Counted from the first letter of the stretch, positions 1 to 10,535 are shown. The stretch is 64,000 nucleotides of DNA from Gammaproteobacteria bacterium (GCA_027013145.1 JALUXX010000005.1:1-64000), one strand, 5' to 3'. Program-made: numbers and translations. Notes: a model not told the origin generated them from the sequence alone.

Positions 1-89
1 TCACCCATCGGGTGAACGCCTCCTCAGCAGATTGTGTCGTCAGGACAACAGATTACATAGAAACGGCAGCGTGAATCTACGCTTCTAGG

Positions 90-245
90 TTCACACGCTC
101 GGCACATGGAACCGGCCTCGGCCTCTACATCGCGCGCGAGCTGTGCGAACTCAACCGCGCCGTGCTCGAGTACCTCCCCGCCGGCGCGGGCGAGAGCCGC
201 TTCCGCGCCACCTTCGCCCCCGCCGACACACCGGAGCCCGCCTGA
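90..245 (+). pseudogene. pilS: C-terminal fragment of PilS-type sensor histidine kinase (G2 box and tail only)
   Basis: Frame starting at 90 reads ...HGTGLGLYIARELCELNRAVLEYLPAGAGESRFRATFAPADTPEPA*, the conserved PilS C-terminus, immediately upstream of pilR. An in-frame TGA at 72-74 and unrelated lower-GC sequence upstream show that the rest of the kinase is not contiguous here. Confidence 0.7.
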
Positions 246-248
246 GCC

Positions 249-1580
<1,332 letters not shown>

Positions 1581-1720
1581 GGCGCGGCCGGACGGAATGC
1601 GGAACGGGCGCCCCCGGTGGACCGAGGCCCACCCTGCATCCGCCCCCGAACCCGAGGTAGGGCCGGGCTCGCCCGGCCGACGGCGTCGATCGTACGGGCG
1701 CGGTTTGGATCGATGCGACC

Positions 1721-1738
1721 GGCGGGCCAAGGCCCGCC
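1721..1738. repeat. Short perfect inverted repeat GGCGGGCC-AA-GGCCCGCC
   Basis: Read directly; resembles the abundant intergenic GGCGGGCC..GGCCCGCC palindromes of proteobacteria. Confidence 0.5.
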
Positions 1739-1771
1739 CTACGGGCTGGCGGCCTGACCGATCCGATCCAT

Positions 1772-1864
1772 GTAGCCTGGATGGAGCGAAGCGAAATCCA
1801 GGGACAACGCTTCTTCTGCCACCGCCATCCCCGGATTCCGGCCTGCGGCCTGCATCCGGGCTAC
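1772..1864. repeat. REP-like intergenic repeat (GTAGCCTGGATGGAGCGAAGCGAAATCCAGG ... CCGGATTCCGGCCTGCGGCCTGCATCCGGGCTAC)
   Basis: Starts GTAGCC.GGAT and ends ATCC.GGGCTAC as an imperfect inverted repeat; 'GGATGGAGCGAAGCGAAATCC' is a familiar noncoding proteobacterial repeat core. Confidence 0.6.
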
Positions 1865-2186
1865 GAGGCGTGCGTGCACGCGTCGGGCGTGGATCGGGCG
1901 TCGCCGGCGGCGTAGGATGTACCTCCGGCACGGTTGACCCGCGGGCAGGGAGGCCCGCCGTCGTGCACCTTTCGATCCCGATTCCGCCGCCCGCCACAGT
2001 CGCCGGTGCCCCGTCCCGCGGGCGCCGGCGGGGTGACGCCCAGCGTCAGCTTGTGACGCCCGTGGACCCGCCGCGGCCCCCGTCGCGCCGCGCCGCCTCG
2101 CCCTTCCCCTTCAAGCCCCCCCGCAATCGGCCGAAAAAACGGGCACCTGGGCGCGCCGAAGGGCGTCTCGCGGCCGCCCGGGCCCT

Positions 2187-2204
2187 TTGGCATGGATCCT
2201 GCTT
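2187..2204 (+). promoter_or_regulatory. Candidate sigma-54 promoter of pilA1 (TTGGCATGGATCCTGCTT, GG-N10-GC)
   Basis: GG at 2189-2190 and GC at 2201-2202 with exactly 10 nt between; about 92 bp upstream of pilA; adjacent pilR encodes a sigma-54 activator. Confidence 0.7.
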
Positions 2205-2295
2205 TCCCTTGGGCAGGTCCGAACCGCGCCCGCAGCCGGCGTGCGGCCGGCAACCAAGGCGAGAGTCCTTCAGTCCGCAATCGAGGAGAGTCGAC

Positions 2296-2778
2296 ATGAC
2301 GCGCAAGCAACAGGGTTTCACACTGATCGAGCTGATGATCGTGGTCGCGATCATCGGTATCCTGGCGGCGATCGCCATCCCCGCCTATCAGGACTACACC
2401 GTCCGGGCGAAGGTGACCGAGGGCCTGAGCCTCGCCGACGCCGCCAAGACGGCGGTATCCGAGACCTACCAGTCCAACGGCAGCTTCCCCGCCACGGCGA
2501 ACAACGCGAGCTACGGGCTTCCGGCCAAGGCGAGTATCTCCGGCAAATATGTTACGAGTGTCGACGTCGGGAACAACGGTAAGATCACGATCACCTACGC
2601 CAATACCGTTGGCGGCAACCCGCCCGTGGGCAACAAGGTGCTCACCCTCACGCCCGTGACCCCGTCCGGGGCGGTCGCCTGGATCTGCGGCAACACGACC
2701 ATCACGGTTGCCGGAAACTCGTACACCGGGTCCGGGACGACCGTTCCCAACAAGTACCTCCCCGCCAACTGCCGCTGA
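2296..2778 (+). CDS. pilA: Type IV major pilin (pilin 1)
   Basis: [41 protein letters not shown]-terminal Cys pair (WICGN...LPANC); GAGGAG RBS upstream. The ORF-track start at 1597 is an unsupported N-terminal extension. Confidence 0.95.
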   Translation: MTRKQQGFTLIELMIVVAIIGILAAIAIPAYQDYTVRAKVTEGLSLADAAKTAVSETYQSNGSFPATANNASYGLPAKASISGKYVTSVDVGNNGKITITYANTVGGNPPVGNKVLTLTPVTPSGAVAWICGNTTITVAGNSYTGSGTTVPNKYLPANCR

Positions 2779-2803
2779 TCCGGCACGAATCGGGAAACGA
2801 CCG

Positions 2804-2828
2804 GAAGCGCCCCCTCTGGGGGCGCTTC
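2804..2828 (+). terminator. Hairpin GAAGCGCCCC-CTCT-GGGGCGCTTC between the two pilins
   Basis: Perfect 10-bp stem just after the pilA1 stop, followed by GCCTTTCTCC. Confidence 0.6.
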
Positions 2829-2860
2829 GCCTTTCTCCGGGCGGACACGAGGCACGACGC

Positions 2861-2877
2861 TGGCTCGGTTCTTGCTT
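2861..2877 (+). promoter_or_regulatory. Candidate sigma-54 promoter of pilA2 (TGGCTCGGTTCTTGCTT)
   Basis: TGGC-N..-TTGC with GG-N10-GC spacing; near consensus; 49 bp upstream of the pilA2 start. Confidence 0.8.
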
Positions 2878-2925
2878 GTTTCGTGATCGGGCGAACGAAT
2901 CGAAGACGAGGCCGAGGCCGAAACG

Positions 2926-3357
2926 ATGCACCACCGACAGCGCGCATTCACCCTGATCGAACTGATGATCGTGGTCGCGATCGTCGGGATCCTGGCGGCG
3001 ATCGCCATCCCCGCCTACCAGGACTACACCGTCCGGGCCAAGGTCACCGAGGGCCTGACGCTGATCTCGCCGGTCAAGGTGGCGGTCGACGAGCAGTTCC
3101 TCGCCAACGGCGCGATCCCAGGAAGCGGCAATGCGAGCTTCCAACTGCCGGCGGCGGCCAGCATCAGCGGGCGCTATACGCGTTCGGTCACCGTGAGCGG
3201 CGGCACCATCACCATCGCCTACCGCACCCTCGGGACGGCGGGCGCCGCCACCCTGGTGCTCACGCCGACCACGATCGCCGGCGGCGTCCATTGGACCTGC
3301 GGCGCGGCCGGGAGCACGCTGCCCAACCGCTACCGCCCGGCCGCGTGCCGGAACTGA
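2926..3357 (+). CDS. Second type IV pilin, Ala at -1 of the prepilin cleavage site
   Basis: [44 protein letters not shown]; two C-terminal Cys (WTCG...PAACRN). Confidence 0.93.
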   Translation: MHHRQRAFTLIELMIVVAIVGILAAIAIPAYQDYTVRAKVTEGLTLISPVKVAVDEQFLANGAIPGSGNASFQLPAAASISGRYTRSVTVSGGTITIAYRTLGTAGAATLVLTPTTIAGGVHWTCGAAGSTLPNRYRPAACRN

Positions 3358-3376
3358 CGCGCAGACGAAGGCACTC

Positions 3377-5347
3377 ATGATCTCCACCAGGGAACGGCGG
3401 ACCGACGCACTCCTCCTGCTCGCAATCCTGGCGCTGACCGCGGTCGCCTACTGGCCGGGTCTCTCCGGCGGCTATCTCTACGACGACGCGCCCAACATCG
3501 TCGACAATACCCGCCTGCACATCCATACCCTCGCGCCCGGGGCGCTGCTCTCGGCGGCGTTCTCCTCGCATTCGGGACCGTTGATGCGGCCGGTCAGCAT
3601 GGTCTCGTTCGCGCTCGACTACTATTTCTTCGGTCTCGCGCCCTACGCCTTCAAGGCCACCAACCTCGCGATCCACCTGCTCAACGGGGTGCTGATCTTC
3701 TGGCTCACGACGCTCATCCTGCGCGGGCGCCGGCGCCGGCGCCCGGAGGAGATGACGCCTGCCGCCGCGCGGACCCTTGCGCTCGCGGTCACGGCGGCGT
3801 GGCTGCTGCACCCGCTGAACCTCACGCCGGTCCTCTACGTGGTACAGCGCATGGCGAGCCTCGCGGCCCTGTTCACGCTGCTGGGGCTGTGCCTCTATGC
3901 GCGCGCCCGGCTCCGGGCCCTCGACGGGCGCGGGGGCCTCGGCAAGGGACTGACGCTCGCGCTCGCCTGCATCGTCCCGGCGGCGCTGAGCAAGGAGACG
4001 GGCCTGCTGCTGCCGATCTATCTGCTGGTCCTCGAGGCCGGCGTGTTCGGCTTCCGCGACGCGGACGGCGGCCGCAACCGCCTGCTGGTGCGCACGGCGC
4101 TCGGCGGTACGGCCGCGGCGCTGGCGGGTGCCGGCGCCTGGCTCCTGACCCACCCTCATTTCGTCACCGCCGGCTACGCGGGCCGCGACTTCACGCTCGG
4201 ACAGCGGCTGCTGACCGAGCCGCGGGTGATCCTCTGGTATCTGCGCATGATCGTCGCGCCCAGCACGCACAGCCTGGGGCTCTACCACGACGATTTCCCG
4301 ATATCGCACGGCCTGTTCCAGCCGGTCACCACCCTGCCCGCCATCCTCGCCGTGATCGGCCTGATCGCGGCCGGACTCCTGCTGCTGCGACGCGTACCGC
4401 TGGTCGGCCTCGGCATCCTGTGGTTCTTCACCGGCCAGTTGATGGAGTCGACGGTCTTCCCTCTGCTGATCGCACAGGAACAGCGCAATTACCTGGCCGA
4501 CTACGGGATCCTGCTGGCATTCGCCTACGGGTTCTACCGCCTCGCGAGGCGCGTCGAGATGCGGGCCTTTTTGCGCACCGCCGCGGTGGGCTTCGTCGCC
4601 CTCCTCTTCGCCACCACACTGACCCGGGCCTGGCACTGGCGCAATCCCGTGGACCAAGCGCTCTACGCGGCTCGCCACCACCCGGCCTCCGCGGACAGTC
4701 TCTATATGCTCGGGCGCATCTATGCCAACGCGGCGATGCAGGGGCAGATCTCGAACCCGGCACCCGCCTTCGCCACCCTGGAGCGCGCCGCCGCGCTCGG
4801 GCCGTCGATCGTCCCGGAGGCCGCCCTGATCCTGCTGAGCGGGAAGCTGCACCGGCCGGTCGATCCGGCATGGACGGCGGCGATTGCGCGCAAGCTTGTG
4901 GCAGCGCCGCTGACCCCCTCCGATCTCAATGCCCTCAAGCATCTCGTCGTCTGCCTGCAATCCGGCTGCCGCCTGCCCCCCCCCGCGATGACGCAGGTGT
5001 TCCGGGCGGCGTTTCGTGCGCCGAACCTCCATCGCATGGCGGGACCCTGGGCGAATCTGTACACCGTATACGGTCAGTACGAGATCAACGTCCGCGGCGA
5101 TCTCGCCGCAGGGCTGCACGCCTTCCGGCGCGCCGTCGCCGTCGCGCCCCACGCAGCACAGTATCGCATCAACCTCATCAATCTGTATCTCGTCTTGGGC
5201 CGAACCGGCGAGGCCGAACGACAGTTGACCGCCCTGCGCGCGCTCGACCGCTTCGGCACGCTCACGGACGTCATCGCGCCGGTGGCCCGAGACGTGGCGC
5301 GCGCACGTCGCGCCGGTGCGCCGCGCCGTGTTGCCCCGCCCGGTTGA
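3377..5347 (+). CDS. Multi-TM GT-C-like membrane protein with C-terminal TPR region (TMTC-like; candidate protein O-glycosyltransferase)
   Basis: First loop YDDAPNIVDN, followed by SHSGPLMRPVSMVSFALDYYFFGLAPYAFKATNLAIHLLNG (TMTC-like pattern), many hydrophobic segments, C-terminal helical repeats. Confidence 0.65.
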   Translation: MISTRERRTDALLLLAILALTAVAYWPGLSGGYLYDDAPNIVDNTRLHIHTLAPGALLSAAFSSHSGPLMRPVSMVSFALDYYFFGLAPYAFKATNLAIHLLNGVLIFWLTTLILRGRRRRRPEEMTPAAARTLALAVTAAWLLHPLNLTPVLYVVQRMASLAALFTLLGLCLYARARLRALDGRGGLGKGLTLALACIVPAALSKETGLLLPIYLLVLEAGVFGFRDADGGRNRLLVRTALGGTAAALAGAGAWLLTHPHFVTAGYAGRDFTLGQRLLTEPRVILWYLRMIVAPSTHSLGLYHDDFPISHGLFQPVTTLPAILAVIGLIAAGLLLLRRVPLVGLGILWFFTGQLMESTVFPLLIAQEQRNYLADYGILLAFAYGFYRLARRVEMRAFLRTAAVGFVALLFATTLTRAWHWRNPVDQALYAARHHPASADSLYMLGRIYANAAMQGQISNPAPAFATLERAAALGPSIVPEAALILLSGKLHRPVDPAWTAAIARKLVAAPLTPSDLNALKHLVVCLQSGCRLPPPAMTQVFRAAFRAPNLHRMAGPWANLYTVYGQYEINVRGDLAAGLHAFRRAVAVAPHAAQYRINLINLYLVLGRTGEAERQLTALRALDRFGTLTDVIAPVARDVARARRAGAPRRVAPPG

Positions 5348-5400
5348 CGCCCATAGAATGGCCGCAGCGCCGCGCCCGCAGCGAAGGGAAATCTCGAAGA

Positions 5401-6261
5401 ATGGAGCCGAGCCTGAGCATCGTCATCCCCGCGCGCAACGAGGCGGCGGGGCTGGAGCGGCTGCTGCCCGCATTGCGCGCGCGCCACCCGGAAGCCGAAC
5501 TGCTGGTGGTCGACGACGGCTCCACCGATGCCACGCGCGAGACCGCGCAGCGACTCGGTGCCAGGGTGATCTCCCACGCGTACGGACAGGGAAACGGGGC
5601 GGCGATCAAGTCCGGCGCGCGGGCGGCCGCGGGCGAGGAACTGGTGTTCATGGACGCCGACGGGCAGCACGACCCCGAGGACGTGGCGCGACTGCTCGAC
5701 ACCCTGCACCAAGGCTACGACATGGTGGTCGGGGCCCGCGACGGAAACTCCCAGGCGAGTCTGCTGCGGGGGCTCGGCAACCGCTTCTACAACCGCCTCG
5801 CAAGCTGGATGGTGGGACGGCGGATCGCCGATCTCACCTCGGGTTTCCGTGCCGTGCGCGCGGAGCGGTTTCGCGAGTTCCTGTTCCTTCTGCCCAACGG
5901 CTTCTCCTACCCGACGACCATCACGATGTCGTTCTGCCGCGCGGGTTATGCCCTGGCCTTCGTGCCGATCCACGCCCACGCGCGGCTCGGGCGCAGCCAC
6001 ATCCGGCCGCTGCATGACAGTCTGCGCTTTTTCATCATCATATTCCGCGTCGGCACCCTCTATTCACCCCTGAAGCTATTTCTGCCCGTCAGCGCCCTCT
6101 TCTTTCTGCTCGGGATCGGCCGCTACGTCTATACGTATACGCATTACGGGACCTTCACCAACATGAGCGCCCTGTTGCTGGCCACCTCGGTACTGATCTT
6201 CCTCATCGGCCTGATCTCCGAGCAGATCACCAACCTGGTGTTCATGCAACGGTCGAAGTGA
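5401..6261 (+). CDS. GT2 family, polyprenol-phosphate sugar synthase-like (DPM1/ArnC type)
   Basis: SIVIPARNEAAGLERLLPAL, VVDDGSTDAT, MDADGQHDPED, LTSGFRA, plus two C-terminal TM segments. Confidence 0.85.
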   Translation: MEPSLSIVIPARNEAAGLERLLPALRARHPEAELLVVDDGSTDATRETAQRLGARVISHAYGQGNGAAIKSGARAAAGEELVFMDADGQHDPEDVARLLDTLHQGYDMVVGARDGNSQASLLRGLGNRFYNRLASWMVGRRIADLTSGFRAVRAERFREFLFLLPNGFSYPTTITMSFCRAGYALAFVPIHAHARLGRSHIRPLHDSLRFFIIIFRVGTLYSPLKLFLPVSALFFLLGIGRYVYTYTHYGTFTNMSALLLATSVLIFLIGLISEQITNLVFMQRSK

Positions 6262-6262
6262 C

Positions 6263-7483
6263 GTGCGCCGGCGGGCCAAGATCCTGGTCCTGACCTCGAC
6301 CTTCCCGCGCCGCGCCGCCGACGCCGAGCCGGGATTCGTGATGGCGCTGTGCGCGCGGCTGGCCGAGGAGTTCGATGTGCACGTCCTGGCGCCACACGCG
6401 CCCGGGGCGGCGCGTTCCGAGGTCCTCGACGGAATCGCGGTCACCCGTTACCGCTACGCCCCGGTGCGCTGGGAACGCCTCGCCTACGACGGCGGTATCC
6501 TGGCGAACCTGCGGCGGCGGCCCTGGCTCGCCGCCCTCGTACCCTTGCTGGTCGGCGCCCAGATCGGCGCCGCGGCGCGGCTGCTGCGCCGCGGCCGCTA
6601 CGACCTGATCCACGCCCACTGGCTGCTGCCGCAGGGGTTCGCAGCGGTGCTCGCGACGCGGCTGGCGCGCCGCTCGATCCCCGTTGTGTGCACCGCGCAT
6701 GGCGGCGACTGGTTCGCCCTGCGCGGCCGCATCGCGATGGCGTTCAAGCGCTGGGCATTGCGGCGCGTGGACATACTCACGGTGGTCAGCCGCGCCATGG
6801 AGGAGGCCGTGCGCCGGGACGGAACGGTGCCGAAGCGGCTCGAAATCGTACCGATGGGGACCGACCTCGCGCGGCGCTTCACGCCGCCGCCGGCCCCGCG
6901 CGGCGCCGGCATCGAATTGTTGTTCGTGGGTCGGCTGGTGGAGAAGAAGGGGCTCGAACACCTTCTCCGGGCGCTCCCGGAGATTCTCCGCTTCCGCCCG
7001 GAGACGAAACTCACGGTGGCCGGGCGGGGCCCGGAAGAGGGTCGCCTGCGGGATCTGGCCGCACGTCTCGGCTTGGGCGCGGACATCCGCTTCCTGGGCG
7101 CCGTACCCCACGGGGAACTCCCCGCGCTCTTCCGCCGCGCGACGCTGTTCGTCGCGCCCTTCGTGGTAGCCTCGGGCGGCGATCAGGAGGGCTTCGGACT
7201 GGTGCTGGTCGAGGCCCTGGGTTGCGAGTGCCCGGTCCTCACCTCGGACCTGCCCGCAGTACGCGACATCGTGATCCCCGAGCGCACCGGGGTACTGGTC
7301 CCGCCGGGCGATCCCCGGGCCCTGGCCGAGGCGGCGATCTCCCTCCTCGCCGATCCGGAGCGCAGGCACCGCCTGGCAAGCGCGGGGAGGCGTCACGTCC
7401 GTGCGCACTTCAGCTGGGAGGCGAGCGGCGCGCACTACCGGCGCATCCTCCGGGAAGCGATCGGGGGGGCGGGCGGGGAATGA
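6263..7483 (+). CDS. Glycosyltransferase family 4
   Basis: GTG start; VLTSTFPR, HAHWLLPQG, FVGRLVEKKGLEHLLRALP, EGFGLVLVEALGCECPVL. Confidence 0.9.
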   Translation: MRRRAKILVLTSTFPRRAADAEPGFVMALCARLAEEFDVHVLAPHAPGAARSEVLDGIAVTRYRYAPVRWERLAYDGGILANLRRRPWLAALVPLLVGAQIGAAARLLRRGRYDLIHAHWLLPQGFAAVLATRLARRSIPVVCTAHGGDWFALRGRIAMAFKRWALRRVDILTVVSRAMEEAVRRDGTVPKRLEIVPMGTDLARRFTPPPAPRGAGIELLFVGRLVEKKGLEHLLRALPEILRFRPETKLTVAGRGPEEGRLRDLAARLGLGADIRFLGAVPHGELPALFRRATLFVAPFVVASGGDQEGFGLVLVEALGCECPVLTSDLPAVRDIVIPERTGVLVPPGDPRALAEAAISLLADPERRHRLASAGRRHVRAHFSWEASGAHYRRILREAIGGAGGE

Positions 7484-8388
7484 AGGAGCTGGCCTGCGTC
7501 GTCGTCACCTACCGGCCCGACCTGGACATTCTGGCGCGTCTGCTCCTCGCGCTGCCCGCCGAGGCCGGTGTGATCCTCGTGGACAACGCCTCCGGCCATG
7601 GGATCCCGGACGAGTTGACCCGACTCCTCGCGGCGCGCCGGCGCAGTCACCTGATCCGCAACGACCACAACGCCGGACTTGCGACGGCGATCAACCAGGG
7701 CGTCCGCGCGGCCCGCGATCGCTGGCCGGACACCCGCTACGCCCTGCTTCTGGACCAGGATACCGAACCCGAGACCGGCGCGATCGCGGTGCTGATGGGC
7801 GGCGTGGCGCAGCTGCAACGCGCCGAGCCTCCGCCCGGGGCCGTCGGACCGAGTCTGGTCGACGCCGCGACGGGCATGAGCCACGGTTTCCATCGGAGCA
7901 CCCGCTGGCGCTGGACGCGCGTGTATCCGGATCGGGGCGGACCGGTGTCCTGCGCCAGCCTCAACGGCAGCGGTACGGTCGTACCGATCCGGCTGTTCAT
8001 CGAACTCGGCGGACTCGAGGAGGGGCTGTTCATCGATCACGTCGATACCGAGTGGGGGTTCCGTGTCCGGGCGGCCGGCTACGGCCTCTACGGGATCCCC
8101 GCGGCGCGGTTCGTACACCGCATGGGCCGCGACAGCCGCCGCATCTGGCTCTTCGGATGGCGCATATGGCCGATGCGCACGCCCGCGCGCCACTACTATT
8201 TATTCCGGAACGCGGTCGTTCTCCTCCGCCGGAGCTACGTGCCGCGCGTCTGGAAATCCTGGGCGATCATCAAGTTGTTGTTGACCGCGGGCGTCCACGC
8301 GGCGATCGGCCCGCGTCGCGGCGCCCACTTGGGGAGGATGCTGGCCGGGGTGCGTGACGGACTGAGGGGCGACCCCCCGCGTCGCTGA
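7480..8388 (+). CDS. Glycosyltransferase family 2, rhamnosyltransferase-like
   Basis: VVVTYRPD, VDNASGH, NAGLATAINQGV, LLLDQDTEPE, FIDHVDTEWGFR. Confidence 0.85.
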   Translation: MKELACVVVTYRPDLDILARLLLALPAEAGVILVDNASGHGIPDELTRLLAARRRSHLIRNDHNAGLATAINQGVRAARDRWPDTRYALLLDQDTEPETGAIAVLMGGVAQLQRAEPPPGAVGPSLVDAATGMSHGFHRSTRWRWTRVYPDRGGPVSCASLNGSGTVVPIRLFIELGGLEEGLFIDHVDTEWGFRVRAAGYGLYGIPAARFVHRMGRDSRRIWLFGWRIWPMRTPARHYYLFRNAVVLLRRSYVPRVWKSWAIIKLLLTAGVHAAIGPRRGAHLGRMLAGVRDGLRGDPPRR

Positions 8389-8810
8389 TCGAGGAGCCGC
8401 CCCGCCGGGTGCCGCGAGGGCCGATGGAGGCACCCGCCGACCCGACCGGCAACGCGGCGCAGGCTATGCTATAAATCGGGGTGATCGGGGATCGGCCCCT
8501 CCCGGAGGGACCGGCCACAGGGACGTGGAATGCCCGTATTTCCTCACCGGCGACGGGTAGGGGGATCCCCGCCCGCACTCGCCCGGCGGCGCGGACGTCC
8601 GCCGGCGGGGCACCGTCGCACCCCCGCCTCGTCCCTTCGGCGCTCAAGTTCCCGTCGGAGACGGTCGATACTCCGAAGGTCCGGGGCCCTGGATCGGTTG
8701 GATCCGACCCTTATAGGTCAATGACTTATTTGGTGAACCCGGTCAAGGTTTCACACCGGCCCCGCGCGCATGCTTGAAGGTGCGGCGCCCACCCGAAAAC
8801 AGGACCAGTC

Positions 8811-10532
8811 ATGGCGAGCACGAGTCCCCAGATCCGCTTCGGCGGCCTACCCCACCGGTTGGTACGCGACGGGCTGCTGAACGAGGCGCAGGCGCAGGAG
8901 AGCTACGAGCAGTCGCAGAAGAAGCGCATCCCGTTCGTGACCTATCTGGTCGAGAACCGCATCCTCGGCAGCCGTGAGATCGCCTTCGCCGCGAGCCAGG
9001 AGTTCGGCGTGCCGCTCTTCGATCTGGACGCGATGGATCTCGAACACGCCCCCGTGAAACGCGTGAGCGAGAAGCTCATCCGCCAGCACCATGCGCTGCC
9101 GCTGTTCCTGCGCGGGAACCGGCTCTACGTGGCGGTCTCCGAGCCCACCAATCTCCAGGCCCTGGACGACATCAAGTTCCATACCGGGATCGGCACCGAC
9201 GCGGTGCTGGTGGAGGAGGACAAGCTCACCAAGGCCATCGACCGCGCGCTCGAGGCCAACGACTCGACCTTCGCGGAACTGCTCGATACCGATCTCGACA
9301 ACCTGGATTTCAGTGCCGACGACGACAGCGCCAACGACACCGCCGCCGACGCAGCCGATGCGGGGGTCGACGATACGCCGGTTGTTCGCTTCGTGAACAA
9401 GGTGCTGCTCGACGCGATCAACAAGGGCGCCTCGGACATCCACTTCGAACCCTACGAGAAGACCTACCGTGTTCGCTTCCGCCAGGACGGCGTGCTCTAC
9501 GAGATCGCCTCGCCGCCGATCAATCTCGCCGCGCGCATCTGCGCGCGCATCAAGGTCATGTCGCGCATGGACATCGCCGAGCGGCGCGTCCCGCAGGACG
9601 GGCGCATCAAGATGTCGCTGTCGAAGAACCGCGCAATCGATTTCCGCGTCAACACCTGCCCCACGCTGTTCGGCGAGAAGATCGTGCTGCGCATCCTCGA
9701 CCCCGGCAGCGCCAAGATGGGGATCGAGGCGCTTGGTTACGAGGACGAGCAGAAGGAGTTGTTTCTGGAGGCCCTGCACCGCCCCTACGGCATGGTGCTG
9801 GTCACGGGGCCGACGGGCAGCGGCAAGACCGTGTCCCTGTACACCGGGCTCAACATTCTCAATACGCCGGACCGTAACATCTCGACGGTCGAGGATCCGG
9901 TCGAGATCAATGTCCCGGGCATCAACCAGGTCAACATGAACCCCAAGACCGGGCTCACCTTCGCCGAGGCGTTGCGCGCCTTCCTCCGGCAGGACCCGGA
10001 CGTGATCATGGTCGGCGAGATCCGGGATCTGGAGACGGCCGAGATCGCCATCAAGGCGGCGCAGACCGGGCACATGGTGCTCTCGACCCTGCATACGAAC
10101 GACGCACCGCAGACACTCACCCGCCTCATGAACATGGGCGTACCGGCCTACAACATCGCCTCCTCCGTGAACCTGATCATCGCGCAGCGACTCGCGCGGC
10201 GCCTGTGCAATCACTGCCGCCGCCCCGTGGACGTCCCCCGCGAGGTGCTCCTCAAGGAGGGCTTCACCGAGGAGGACCTGGAGGGACTCAAGCTCTTCGC
10301 CCCGGTCGGTTGCGACCAGTGCTCCGGCGGCTATAAGGGGCGGGTGGGCATCTACCAGGTGATGCCCGTATCCGAGGACATCCAGCGCATCATCCTCGAG
10401 GGCGGAAACGCCATGCAGATCGCAGAACAGGCCGAGCGCGACGGCATCGCCGACCTGCGCCGCTCGGGCCTGAGAAAGGTCATGCAGGGCGTCACCGGAC
10501 TCGACGAGATCAACCGCGTCACCAAGGATTGA
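8811..10532 (+). CDS. pilB: Type IV pilus assembly ATPase PilB
   Basis: Walker A GPTGSGKTVSLYTGL, RAFLRQDPDVIMVGEIRDLETAEIAIKAAQTGHMVLSTLHTN, tetracysteine CNHCRRP..GCDQC. Confidence 0.97.
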   Translation: MASTSPQIRFGGLPHRLVRDGLLNEAQAQESYEQSQKKRIPFVTYLVENRILGSREIAFAASQEFGVPLFDLDAMDLEHAPVKRVSEKLIRQHHALPLFLRGNRLYVAVSEPTNLQALDDIKFHTGIGTDAVLVEEDKLTKAIDRALEANDSTFAELLDTDLDNLDFSADDDSANDTAADAADAGVDDTPVVRFVNKVLLDAINKGASDIHFEPYEKTYRVRFRQDGVLYEIASPPINLAARICARIKVMSRMDIAERRVPQDGRIKMSLSKNRAIDFRVNTCPTLFGEKIVLRILDPGSAKMGIEALGYEDEQKELFLEALHRPYGMVLVTGPTGSGKTVSLYTGLNILNTPDRNISTVEDPVEINVPGINQVNMNPKTGLTFAEALRAFLRQDPDVIMVGEIRDLETAEIAIKAAQTGHMVLSTLHTNDAPQTLTRLMNMGVPAYNIASSVNLIIAQRLARRLCNHCRRPVDVPREVLLKEGFTEEDLEGLKLFAPVGCDQCSGGYKGRVGIYQVMPVSEDIQRIILEGGNAMQIAEQAERDGIADLRRSGLRKVMQGVTGLDEINRVTKD

Positions 10533-10535
10533 GCC

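Noticed and set aside
1597-2295. N-terminal extension of the pilA ORF (393 aa in ORF track)
   Set aside because: Runs through noncoding repeats and the sigma-54 promoter; true start is the ATG at 2296 after a GAGGAG RBS with a class III leader.
8389-8810. Possible riboswitch or structured leader upstream of pilB
   Set aside because: Looked for a c-di-GMP (GEMM-type) aptamer core and a sigma-54 GG-N10-GC signature; neither was convincing. Only generic inverted repeats are present.
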